This document shows, piece after piece, positions 43,678 to 51,866 of a DNA stretch of 64,000 nt. How positions within the stretch are numbered: the first letter of the stretch is position 1; each line of letters begins with the position of its first letter. The stretch is from NCBI RefSeq assembly GCF_003725695.1, contig NZ_RJSE01000003.1:630026-694025 (forward strand), given 5' to 3'. The notes under the pieces were generated by a model that was not told the origin of the DNA, searched no databases, and saw nothing but the letters and a program-made list of their open reading frames with translations. The position numbers and the translations under genes were made by a program. The stretch comes from Nocardioides marmoriginsengisoli (lineage in GTDB: Bacteria > Actinomycetota > Actinomycetes > Propionibacteriales > Nocardioidaceae).

Positions 43678-44847
43678 TCACGGGCGGTTGCGGCCGAGGT
43701 CGTCGTGCGCCTGCACCCATTCCTCGGCGACGACCGCCGAGCCCAGCGACAGCTCGCCGGCGAGCACGGTCGCGGCGATGATCTCGGCCAGCTTGTAGAC
43801 CCCGCCGGCCCCGTAGCAGCCGAGAATCTCCAGGCTCTCCCGCTGGGTGGCCAGGCCGGTGCCGCCGCCGTACGTGGCGATGATCAGCGACGGCAGCGTG
43901 ATCGAGGCGTAGAAGTCGCCGTTCGGGAGCAGCTCGGAGAAGCCGTACAGCGCCGAGGACTCGGCGACGTTGGCGACGTCCTGACCGGTGGCGATGAACA
44001 GCGCGGTGATCCCGTTCGCGGAGTGGTTCCCGTTGTTGTTGGTGACCGACATGATCGAGCCGAGCTGGCCCTTGAGGCGGGCGCTGAAAAGCTTGTCGGT
44101 GGAGACGTGCATCTGCTCCTCGACCAGCGCCGCCGGCAGGGTGATCTCGGCGACGACCCGCTTGCCGCGGGTGTGCAGCATGTTCACCACCGAGGTCTTC
44201 TTGTCGGTGGCGAACTGGCCCTCGAGCAGGAAGTGCAGCTCGCGCGGGTAGTTCTGCTTGATCCAGGCGCAGGCCGCGAACGTCGCCTTGCCGGTCAGGT
44301 TCTGCCCGGCGGCGTCACCGGTGGTGTAGTTGAACCGGGTGTAGAGCAGCTTGGAGACCGAGAACTTCTGGATCTCGACCAGCTTCCCGGTGCTGGTGGT
44401 GGTCTCCGCCGCGGCGGCGATCTCCTCGAAGTGCTCGTCCAGCCAGTCCCGGAAGTCCCGTGCCTCGCGAGCGCTGCCGAAGCTGAACACCGGCGCCCGC
44501 TGCATCTTGTCGTCGAGCACCGTGGTGGTCACGCCGCCGGCGTCGCGGCACAGCTTCATGCCCCGGTTGTACGACGCCACCAGGGTCCCCTCGGTGGTGG
44601 CCAGCGGGACGAAGTACTCCCCGGTCGCGTGCTCGCCGTTGACCAGCAGCGGCCCGGCCAGCCCGATCGGCACCTGCGCGACGCCGTAGAAGTTCTCGAT
44701 GTTGCCGGGCAGCGTGCTCGGGTCCAGCGAGTACGACGCCTGGTGCTCGACCCGGCTGCCGGTGTGCTCGCGGACGAAGTCCTGGCGCGCCTTGATGGCG
44801 GCAGCTCCGTAGTCGTCGTCGCGGTCGCGCGGGATCTTGGGGATCAT
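43678..44847 (-). CDS. Hydroxymethylglutaryl-CoA reductase, class I-like
   Basis: 389 residues, cytosolic with no membrane anchor. All catalytic residues are visible: Glu86 in TTEGTLVASYNRG, Lys216/217 in TDKK, Asp290 in GQDVANVAESS and His381 in AHDDLGRNR; ENFYGVAQVPIGLAGPL is the family opening. It would reduce HMG-CoA to mevalonate with NADPH, or run in reverse in breakdown. No mevalonate kinase or HMG-CoA synthase gene is nearby, so whether a mevalonate pathway exists is unknown. Confidence 0.92.
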   Translation of the reverse strand: MIPKIPRDRDDDYGAAAIKARQDFVREHTGSRVEHQASYSLDPSTLPGNIENFYGVAQVPIGLAGPLLVNGEHATGEYFVPLATTEGTLVASYNRGMKLCRDAGGVTTTVLDDKMQRAPVFSFGSAREARDFRDWLDEHFEEIAAAAETTTSTGKLVEIQKFSVSKLLYTRFNYTTGDAAGQNLTGKATFAACAWIKQNYPRELHFLLEGQFATDKKTSVVNMLHTRGKRVVAEITLPAALVEEQMHVSTDKLFSARLKGQLGSIMSVTNNNGNHSANGITALFIATGQDVANVAESSALYGFSELLPNGDFYASITLPSLIIATYGGGTGLATQRESLEILGCYGAGGVYKLAEIIAATVLAGELSLGSAVVAEEWVQAHDDLGRNRP

Positions 44848-44913
44848 GCGCCGAAGGATGCCACGATCCGGCGCCCGCGACCGGCTACTCCGTCGGGTGG
44901 TCGTCGTTCTGGC

Positions 44914-45465
44914 TCATCGGGTCCGCCGCTGCTGGTTCGCGGCGGACAGGCCACCGCGCGGGCGCCAGAGCGTCGCCCCGGCTCCGGGATCCCAGTCCAG
45001 TGCCGGCTGCTCGGCCATCGCCGCGTCGATCCAGGTCGCCACGTCGAGCGGGAACGACACCGTGGACCGGTCGTCCAGGCTGACGTGCACGAACACGACC
45101 TCCAGGGTGCAGGCGAGCCGGTCCTTGCTCTCGTTGACGATGAAGGCGCGGGCGTGCACCGCGCTGGCGCTGCGGCCGAGCAGCCGCGGCCGGACCGAGA
45201 CCTGGTCGTCGAGATCCACCTCCGCGTGGTAGCTCAGGTGGTGGGACTGGGTGAAGATCGAGTGCCGGCGGTCGACGCGGTAGCGCTGGTCGAGCCCGAT
45301 GTCCTCGTACCAGTACCCGACCGAGGTGGCCGCCAGCATGAAGTAGTGCTGCACGTTGAGGTGTCCGTTGACGTCGACCCAGTGGCTGCGCACCCGCAGC
45401 TCCTCGTGCGCCGGGATCTCCCGGACCATCGCTGCGGTCGGGGTCTGCGCATCTCTTGACGTCAC
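44914..45465 (-). CDS. Hotdog acyl-CoA thioesterase (4HBT type)
   Basis: 183 residues. Residues near 30-42 read WVDVNGHLNVQHYF, the D-x-N-x-H-x-N pattern of the 4-hydroxybenzoyl-CoA thioesterase group. GTG 45465 has AGGAGG eight bases upstream. Divergent from the P450 gene with only 59 bases between them, which hold a tandem GTACTGTAC site, so both are probably controlled together. Substrate unknown. Confidence 0.87.
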   Translation of the reverse strand: MTSRDAQTPTAAMVREIPAHEELRVRSHWVDVNGHLNVQHYFMLAATSVGYWYEDIGLDQRYRVDRRHSIFTQSHHLSYHAEVDLDDQVSVRPRLLGRSASAVHARAFIVNESKDRLACTLEVVFVHVSLDDRSTVSFPLDVATWIDAAMAEQPALDWDPGAGATLWRPRGGLSAANQQRRTR

Positions 45466-45487
45466 GGGAACGGCCTCCTAGATTGAC

Positions 45488-45507
45488 GGTACTGTACGGT
45501 ACTGTAT
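45488..45507. promoter_or_regulatory. Tandem GTACTGTAC operator between thioesterase and P450 genes
   Basis: GGTACTGTAC and GGTACTGTAT stand in direct tandem (45488-45497 and 45498-45507), a ten-base period, one helical turn. Each unit contains a GTAC-T-GTAC/T palindrome. They fill most of the 59-base divergent gap. A TetR gene at 46943-47551 is the nearest candidate regulator. Confidence 0.65.
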
Positions 45508-45524
45508 CCCACCGAGGAGAGCCT

Positions 45525-46745
45525 GTGAACGTCGACGATCCGATCCTGAGCTGGCCGTTCGACAGGGCGACCGCGCTCACTCCTCCCGTCGAGCACGCCG
45601 CGCTGCGCCGCGAGGGCTGCCCGATGGCGAAGGTCAGCCTCTGGAGCGGTGAGGACGCCTGGCTGGCGACCAGCCACGCCGACGTCCAGGCCGTGCTCGG
45701 CGACCCGGGATTCAGCTCCGATCCGCACAAGCCCGGCGTGCTGCCGTCGCCGAGCGAGGCCGCGTTGACGTTCTGGAAGGTCAAGGGCACCTTCGACAAG
45801 ACCGATCCCCCAGAGCACGACCACGAGCGCCGGATGGTGCAGACCGAGTTCCTGGTCAAGCGGGTCCGTTCCTACCGCCCGTTCCTGGAACGGGTGACCG
45901 ACGACCTGCTCGACGCGATCGAAGCCGCCGAGCAGCCGGTGGACCTGGTCACGATGCTCGGCGACGTCGTCCCGGCCCTGATCACCTGCGAGATGATGGG
46001 CCTTCCCCCGGCCGATGCCGGCTTCCTCCGCGCCAGCCTGGCGACGTTCATGAGCCAGGCGAGCACGCCGGAGCAGTCCGCCGCCGCGATGACCGCGCTG
46101 ATCGACTACTTCGACGCGGTGGTCGCCGACCGCGAGCGGACCGAGCGCGACGACCTCGCCTCACGCCTCGTGCACGCGCAGCTCGTCCCCGGCCACCTCA
46201 GCCGCGAGGGCACCCGCCGGATGCTGCTCGACCTGCTCATCGGTGGCCTGGACACGACCAGCTCGATGATCGCCCTCGGCACGGTGCTGCTGCTGGAGAA
46301 CCCGGACCAGGCCGCCCTGCTCGACGCCGACCCCGCACTGTGGCCGGGCGCGGTCGAGGAGCTGCTGCGCTACCTGACGATCGCCCAGTTCATCGGGTCC
46401 CGCAGCGCGACGGCCGACATCGACGTCAACGGCACCCCGATCGCCGCCGGCGACGGCGTGTTCGCCTCGCTGCTCGCCGCCAACTGGGACCCGAAGGTCT
46501 TCCCCGACCCGGAGGTGCTGGACGTGACCCGGGCGCCCGGCAAGCACGTCGCCTTCGGGTACGGCGTCCACCAGTGCCTCGGCCAAGCGCTGGCCCGGCT
46601 GGAGCTGGACGTCGTGCTCAGCAAGCTGTTCGCACGCTTCCCGTCGATGCGCCTGGTCACCCCGCCCGACGACCTCAGGTTCAACCGCACCACCATCCAC
46701 ACCGCACTCGAAGTGCTGGTCGACGTCCACGGGAGCCACCGATGA
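45525..46745 (+). CDS. Cytochrome P450
   Basis: 406 residues. I-helix GGLDTTSS at 240-247, ExxR as Glu279-Arg282 and the heme loop FGYGVHQCLG with Cys351. It hydroxylates a substrate with O2 and electrons from the ferredoxin encoded next. The I-helix has Asp243 before the Thr-Thr pair, a less common variant of the usual AGxxTT. GTG 45525 is preceded by GAGGAG. Divergent from a thioesterase; set in a catabolic region. Confidence 0.95.
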   Translation: MNVDDPILSWPFDRATALTPPVEHAALRREGCPMAKVSLWSGEDAWLATSHADVQAVLGDPGFSSDPHKPGVLPSPSEAALTFWKVKGTFDKTDPPEHDHERRMVQTEFLVKRVRSYRPFLERVTDDLLDAIEAAEQPVDLVTMLGDVVPALITCEMMGLPPADAGFLRASLATFMSQASTPEQSAAAMTALIDYFDAVVADRERTERDDLASRLVHAQLVPGHLSREGTRRMLLDLLIGGLDTTSSMIALGTVLLLENPDQAALLDADPALWPGAVEELLRYLTIAQFIGSRSATADIDVNGTPIAAGDGVFASLLAANWDPKVFPDPEVLDVTRAPGKHVAFGYGVHQCLGQALARLELDVVLSKLFARFPSMRLVTPPDDLRFNRTTIHTALEVLVDVHGSHR

Positions 46746-46936
46746 AGATCACTGTTGAGGCCGGCAGCTGCATCGCCGCCGGCGTGTGCGTCGGCATGGC
46801 GCCCGACCACTTCGACCAGGACGACGAGGACGGCATCGTGCTGCTGCTCGACGACGCCCCGGCCCCGGACTCCGAGGCAGCGGTTCGGACCGCCGCGGAG
46901 GCGTGCCCGGTCCGAGCGATCCGACTCTCCGAGTGA
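46742..46936 (+). CDS. [3Fe-4S] ferredoxin
   Basis: 64 residues with three cysteines at positions 10, 16 and 55 (SCIAAGVC and ACPVRAI), the pattern of the small 3Fe-4S ferredoxins that serve P450s; the fourth cysteine of 4Fe-4S types is absent. ATG overlaps the P450 stop, so it is the electron donor made with it. No ferredoxin reductase is in the window. Confidence 0.95.
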   Translation: MKITVEAGSCIAAGVCVGMAPDHFDQDDEDGIVLLLDDAPAPDSEAAVRTAAEACPVRAIRLSE

Positions 46937-46942
46937 GGACCG

Positions 46943-47551
46943 TCAGGTCCCGCTGACCATCAGCGCGCGGAGGACGGTGAGGGTCGTCTCGACCAGCGCC
47001 TCGTCCGGGGCACCGTTCTCCGCGACCGCCCGGAACATCACCGGCGCCGACATCACCGTGCGCAGGTCGTCGATGTCCAGCGAGGCCGGGAAGTCCCCGC
47101 GAGCGGCCGCGCGCTCGAAGACAGCGCGACTGCTGAGCGACTGCCCGCTCACCCAGTCGCGGAAGAAGGACTGCACGTGGTCGTCGCTCACCGAGGCCCC
47201 GATCAGGCTGGCCACCAGCCGCGCGGACCCCGGTACGGCGTACTGGCGGATCCGCGCGGTCAGGAACCAGCGGAGCTCCGCGATCACGTCGCCGAGGTCG
47301 GGGACCTCGACCTCCGGGAACGCGTGCGTGGCGGCCTCGGCGACGAGCTTGCTCATCGACGGCCAGCGCCGGTAGATGGTCGCCTTGCTGACCGACGCCG
47401 CCGCAGAAACCGACTCGGTGGTGACCGCCGCCAGTCCGCCCTCGCGCATCAGCGCGACCACGACGTCCAGGATCTTCAGGGTCAGCGGATCCGCGACCTG
47501 GTCGGCACCGTCACCGGCCACGCTGTCCTCATCTCTGTCCGTCGTCCGCAC
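46943..47551 (-). CDS. TetR-family regulator
   Basis: 202 residues from a GTG start. Helix-turn-helix at about 42-64 (VTTESVSAAASVSKATIYRRWPSMSKLV) followed by a C-terminal domain of the TetR_C_11/16 type. Convergent with the P450-ferredoxin pair, which it probably controls. A perfect 12-base palindrome, GCGACCGGTCGC (47577-47588), lies upstream and could be its own operator. Confidence 0.9.
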   Translation of the reverse strand: MRTTDRDEDSVAGDGADQVADPLTLKILDVVVALMREGGLAAVTTESVSAAASVSKATIYRRWPSMSKLVAEAATHAFPEVEVPDLGDVIAELRWFLTARIRQYAVPGSARLVASLIGASVSDDHVQSFFRDWVSGQSLSSRAVFERAAARGDFPASLDIDDLRTVMSAPVMFRAVAENGAPDEALVETTLTVLRALMVSGT

Positions 47552-47576
47552 GCGCTGTCACCGCCATCGTAGGGCG

Positions 47577-47588
47577 GCGACCGGTCGC
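47577..47588. promoter_or_regulatory. Short palindrome upstream of a TetR gene
   Basis: GCGACCGGTCGC is self-complementary and lies 26 bases before the GTG of the TetR gene. Palindromes of this GC-rich type can arise by chance, so it is only a candidate. Confidence 0.35.
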
Positions 47589-47622
47589 GTCGGCGCTGTT
47601 CTCCGCCGACGTCGGGAGCGTG

Positions 47623-48354
47623 TCAGCGATCGACGTTCTTGAGGACCCCCGAGACCCACATCGCGGTGATCTGCTCGGCCACCACCGCGGGGTCGCTGAC
47701 CTCGTGGGCGTTGTGCACGTAGGTCAGGTTCGCGTACTGCTCGATCATCCCGCCGAGAAGTGGTGCGATCAGCTCGATCTGAACGCCGTCGCGAAGCATG
47801 CCCAGGTCCTGGCAGCGCTTGAGCAGCCGGGCCATCCGCGCGTACACCTCGGCTGCCGAGCTCAGCCACAGCGTGCGGACCTCCTCGACGACCTGGCTGG
47901 CCTGGTTCATCAGCGTCATCAGGTCGACGTGCTCGCGGTAGAACTCCAGGTAGCGCTCGTAGCTGGCCTGGATGGAGGCGAGCGGCCGGTCCGGGTTGAA
48001 GGGCACCCGGATGTAGTCGCGGTACTGGCGCAGGAAGTCGTCCAGGATCACCAGCATCAGGTGCTCCTTGTCGGTGAAGTACCGGTAGAAGGCACCGTTC
48101 GACAGGCCGGCCTCCGCCGCGATGTCGGCGACCCGCGCGTGCACGTAGCCGTCGCGCTGGAAGACGACCCGGCCGGCCTCCTTGATCTGCACCAGGGTCG
48201 CCCTGCCCTTCACGGTGCGGGGCTGCGGCACCGCGGCGGCGTCGATCAGCGACGACTCGGCCCGGCCCTGCTCGACGACGTCGCGCACCACGTCCTTCGG
48301 CAGCCGCGCCGGACTCTCCGTGCCGCTCGCCGTGCCGCTCTTCGGGCCGCTCAT
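47623..48354 (-). CDS. TetR-family regulator at the end of the ABC operon
   Basis: 243 residues. A 45-residue N-terminal tail precedes the helix-turn-helix (VADIAAEAGLSNGAFYRYFTDKEHLM, about 74-99); the C-terminal part is the usual helical ligand domain. ATG overlaps the stop of the LivF-like gene, so it is the last gene of the transporter operon. It may repress both divergent promoters at 53.1 kb, where matching sites overlap the -10 regions. Confidence 0.9.
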   Translation of the reverse strand: MSGPKSGTASGTESPARLPKDVVRDVVEQGRAESSLIDAAAVPQPRTVKGRATLVQIKEAGRVVFQRDGYVHARVADIAAEAGLSNGAFYRYFTDKEHLMLVILDDFLRQYRDYIRVPFNPDRPLASIQASYERYLEFYREHVDLMTLMNQASQVVEEVRTLWLSSAAEVYARMARLLKRCQDLGMLRDGVQIELIAPLLGGMIEQYANLTYVHNAHEVSDPAVVAEQITAMWVSGVLKNVDR

Positions 48355-49082
48355 CGAGCCGCCTCGTCGAGGCCGGCGCCGCCCAGGTAGGCCTGGCGCA
48401 CGGCCGGCGAAGCACTCAGCTCGGACGCGGTACCGGCGGCGACGATCTGCCCGTGCGCCATCACGACGCCACGGTCAGCGACCGCGAGCGCTCCGTCCAC
48501 GATCTGCTCGATGAGCAGCACCGCGCTCCCTGTCTCGCGCGCCATGAACGTGACCATAGCGAAAACCTCGTCCACGAGGAGCGGACTGAGACCGAGCGAC
48601 GGCTCGTCGAGCAGCAGCACCCGCGGACGACCGGCGGCAGCCCGGGCCAGCGCGACCATCTGCTGCTCGCCGCCGGAGAGCAGGCCGGCCTGGCGGTCCC
48701 ACAACGTGCGCACTTTCGGGAACGCGTCGAGCAGGTGCCCGACCGCGTCGGCGTCCTGCTGCCGGCCCTTGGCCGCGATCCGGCCGAGCTCGATGTTCTG
48801 GGCGACGGTGAGCCCGCCGAACAGGCGCCGGCCCTCCGGCACCAGGATCACGCCGCGCCCGGCGCGGCGGTGCAGCGGCTTCCGGGTCAGGTCGGTCCCG
48901 TCGAGCCGGATCGAGCCCTCCTTGACGGGGAGCAGGCCGCTGATCGTCCGGGCCAGGGTGGTCTTGCCGGCGCCGTTCGCGCCGAGCACGGTGACGACCT
49001 CCCCCGCGGTGATGGTCAGGTCGACCCCGTGCAGCACCGGGACCGCGCCGTACCCGGACGAGACTCCGGTGAGCTCAAGCAT
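48351..49082 (-). CDS. Branched-chain-type ABC transporter ATPase (LivF-like)
   Basis: 243 residues. Walker A GANGAGKT at 34-41, signature LSGGEQQMVALARA and Walker B VLLLDEP are all intact. It pairs with the ATPase domain fused to the permease encoded just upstream, overlapping that gene by eight bases. Start ATG 49082. Confidence 0.93.
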   Translation of the reverse strand: MLELTGVSSGYGAVPVLHGVDLTITAGEVVTVLGANGAGKTTLARTISGLLPVKEGSIRLDGTDLTRKPLHRRAGRGVILVPEGRRLFGGLTVAQNIELGRIAAKGRQQDADAVGHLLDAFPKVRTLWDRQAGLLSGGEQQMVALARAAAGRPRVLLLDEPSLGLSPLLVDEVFAMVTFMARETGSAVLLIEQIVDGALAVADRGVVMAHGQIVAAGTASELSASPAVRQAYLGGAGLDEAAR

Positions 49083-50994
49083 GCCGATCCCCTGTCGTCT
49101 CGAGGTGCCCGTGGCCGAGGTAGGCCGAGACCACCTGCGGGTCCGCGAGCACCGTGTCGGCGTCGGCCGCGACGGCCACCCGCCCGTCGATCATGCAGAC
49201 CACGTGGTCGGCGATGCGGCGTACCAGGTCCATGTGGTGCTCGACGAGAAGGATCGAGAGCCCCTGCCCGCGGAGCCGTTCCAGGATCGTGGCCAGGGCC
49301 GCGATCTCGGTCGGATTGAGGCCGGCGGCGGGTTCGTCCAGGACGAGCAGCCGCGGCCGGGAGACCAGGGCGCGGGCGAGCTCGACCAGGCGCTGCTGGC
49401 CGTAGGAGAGCTCGTCCGCCGTCCGGCCGGCGACCTCTGAGAGACCCACCAGCTCCAGCGCCGCCGCGACGTCGAGCAGGTCGCGCTGGTGCCGCCGACG
49501 TGACGACGGCGTCGGCACCACCGCACCGGCGCAGGAGCCGAGCGCGGTCTGCTCGGATCCGACCAGCACGTTGTCGGTGACGGTCAGGTCCGGGGACAGG
49601 ATCGGCGTCTGGAAGGTCCGGGCCACGCCGAGCCGGGAGCGCCGGTATGACGGCACCCCCTGCAGCACGTCCCCGCCGAGCCGGACGGTCCCGCCCTGGA
49701 CGGCGTACACGCCGGAGATCAGGTTGACCACGCTGGACTTGCCGGCTCCGTTCGGGCCGATGATCGCGACGATGGTCTCGGGGACCACTGTCAGGGAGAC
49801 CCCGTCGACGGCCCGGACGCCGCCGAAGGCGAGACCGACCCCGTCCACGACCAGCTCGGTCGGCACCGCCTCCTCGCCGAAGAGGTGCGCCGCCGGGTCG
49901 TCGCCGTCCCAGGAGGTCGTGGCGGCCGCGGACGTGCGCGGTCGCCAGCGCCGGTACAGGCGCGCGGCACTGCCGACGATGCCCGCAGGCATCGCGAAGA
50001 GGACCGCGATCATCAGGAAGGCGATCAGGCCCTGGGCGGAGAGGTACCAGCGGTCGCTGATCACGTCGTTCTCCCAGCGGACGAAGGACGCCACCGAGGG
50101 CGCCGTCTGCAGGTAGACGATGGCCGCGGTGCCGATCACCGGGCCGAGCACGTACCCGGAGCCGCCGAGGATCACCATCACGATCAGGTTCACGCCGAGC
50201 ATCAGCGCGAACGTCTCGGGCTGGAGGTGCGCGAAGACGAGGGCGTAGCCGACTCCGCCGACGCCGGCCATCCCGGCAGCCAGCGAGACCACCGCGATCT
50301 TGCGCAGGTAGACGTTGACGCCGAGGTGCTCGGCGAGCAGCTCGCTCTGCTTGATCACCGAGAGCGACAGACCCCACGTCGTCCCGACCAGCCGCCGGTA
50401 GAGCAGCAGCGCCAGGGCGGCGAGGACGATGACCGGGACCAGCGCGGTCGCCGGGGTTCCGCCGAAGAGCGGCGGTTGCAGCTCCCAGCCGAACAGCGAC
50501 GGCGGCTCGATCAGGCTGGTGCCGTGCGCGGAGACGTTGGGGTAGCCGCCGAACTGGCCGAACGGCTTCCACTCGGAGAGCACCTTGAAGATGACGACGG
50601 CCGCGATCAGGGTGACCATCGCCAGCTGCGGGCCGCGCATCTTCGTGGTGGCGACGGCGATCAGCACGCCGGCCAGCGCCGGGATGATCGTGGCGACCGC
50701 GAGGCCGACGAGGAACGGAGCGTCCCACTTCAGCTGCGTCCAGACGAAGGCGTAGGCGCCGATCGCCAGGAAGCCGCCCTGCGCGAAGGAGTGCATCCCG
50801 GTCCGGCCGACGAGCAGGTTCAGCCCGGTGGTGGCGACCAGGAACGCGCAGATCTGGCCGATCTGCTGGTTGTTCGACAACCGGACGCCGGAGCCGTCGG
50901 TGGTGTAGACGATCGCGATCCCGGCGACCAGGGCCACCAGCAGCGGGAAGGCCCACGGCCGGAGCCGGGCGGGCATCGGAGTACGGGCGGGCAT
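49075..50994 (-). CDS. Fused LivM-LivG: ABC permease plus ATPase
   Basis: 639 residues. Residues 10 to about 345 are a LivM-like membrane domain (LNLLVGRTGMHSFAQGGFLAIGAYA), a linker rich in Asp/Ala follows, and residues about 380-630 form a LivG-like ATPase with Walker A GPNGAGKS at 413-420, signature LSYGQQRLVELARAL and Walker B LLVLDEP. The start shares one base with the upstream stop (TGATG). Fusion differs from the other ABC operon in this window, where the two permeases are fused. Confidence 0.94.
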   Translation of the reverse strand: MPARTPMPARLRPWAFPLLVALVAGIAIVYTTDGSGVRLSNNQQIGQICAFLVATTGLNLLVGRTGMHSFAQGGFLAIGAYAFVWTQLKWDAPFLVGLAVATIIPALAGVLIAVATTKMRGPQLAMVTLIAAVVIFKVLSEWKPFGQFGGYPNVSAHGTSLIEPPSLFGWELQPPLFGGTPATALVPVIVLAALALLLYRRLVGTTWGLSLSVIKQSELLAEHLGVNVYLRKIAVVSLAAGMAGVGGVGYALVFAHLQPETFALMLGVNLIVMVILGGSGYVLGPVIGTAAIVYLQTAPSVASFVRWENDVISDRWYLSAQGLIAFLMIAVLFAMPAGIVGSAARLYRRWRPRTSAAATTSWDGDDPAAHLFGEEAVPTELVVDGVGLAFGGVRAVDGVSLTVVPETIVAIIGPNGAGKSSVVNLISGVYAVQGGTVRLGGDVLQGVPSYRRSRLGVARTFQTPILSPDLTVTDNVLVGSEQTALGSCAGAVVPTPSSRRRHQRDLLDVAAALELVGLSEVAGRTADELSYGQQRLVELARALVSRPRLLVLDEPAAGLNPTEIAALATILERLRGQGLSILLVEHHMDLVRRIADHVVCMIDGRVAVAADADTVLADPQVVSAYLGHGHLETTGDRHA

Positions 50995-51866
50995 CAGACC
51001 TTCACTTCCTGGCGACGGGCGAACAGGCCCTCGGGCCGCAGCACGAGAACCGCGACGACGGCGAGCAGGCCGATCACGCCACCGGCGGCGGTGCCGAGCC
51101 AGTAGGTGAACAGCTGGTCGGCGACGCCGTACAGGATGCCGCCGACCAGGGCTCCCCAGACCGAGACCAGGCCGCCGATCACGGCACCGGCGAACGCGGG
51201 CACGAGCAGCAGCGGCCCCATGTCGGGGAACACGCCGACGTAGCCGGTCCAGAGCGTCGCACCGATCGCGATGGCACCCGAGCCGATCGCGTAGCTGAGC
51301 ATGCCGATCCGGCGGGAGTCGATACCGACCAGCCCGGCCGTCTCGGCGTCCTCGGCGACGGCCCGCATCCGCACCCCGAGACTGGTCCGGGTGACGACGA
51401 GGGCGATCACGACGCCCAGGCCCAGGCAGACGACCGCGAGTAGTGCGAGCTGCTGCGGGACCTGCGCGAAGCCGAGCGAGAAGACCCCGTCCAGCTGCGC
51501 GAAGCCCAGCGGCCGGTGCTGGGTGCCCTGGCTGTTGCGGAGCACGTCCACGGCCACCAGTGACATCGCGACCGTGACCAGCAACCAGCGGGCGTCGTGC
51601 CCGTCGTTGGTGACGAAGGGCCTGATCAGGACGGCGAAGAGCGCCGCCCCGATCAGGGCCACGACGACCGCGACTACGGCGAGCTTCACCGGGGCCGGCA
51701 GAGCACCGGCCCCAGCGAGCCCGACCGCGATGAACGCGCCGATGGCACCGATCTCACCAGAGGCGAAGTTCATCGTGTGGGTGGTGCGAAAGGTGAGCGC
51801 GAAGCCCTGCGCGATCAGGGCGTACAGGCACCCGATCGCAGCACCCACGAGGATCTGGTCGACCAT
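50994..51866 (-). CDS. Branched-chain-type ABC transporter permease (LivH-like)
   Basis: 290 residues with about eight membrane segments. ALIAQGFALTFRTTHTMNFASGEIGAIGAF at the start is the LivH hallmark and RTSLGVRMRAVAEDAETAGLVGID the cytoplasmic loop that meets the ATPases. Shares one base with the binding-protein stop (TGATG). Confidence 0.94.
   Translation of the reverse strand: MVDQILVGAAIGCLYALIAQGFALTFRTTHTMNFASGEIGAIGAFIAVGLAGAGALPAPVKLAVVAVVVALIGAALFAVLIRPFVTNDGHDARWLLVTVAMSLVAVDVLRNSQGTQHRPLGFAQLDGVFSLGFAQVPQQLALLAVVCLGLGVVIALVVTRTSLGVRMRAVAEDAETAGLVGIDSRRIGMLSYAIGSGAIAIGATLWTGYVGVFPDMGPLLLVPAFAGAVIGGLVSVWGALVGGILYGVADQLFTYWLGTAAGGVIGLLAVVAVLVLRPEGLFARRQEVKV

Noticed and set aside
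43678-44847. A mevalonate-pathway gene cluster
   Set aside because: Only the reductase is present; neighbours are a DNA methylase and a thioesterase.
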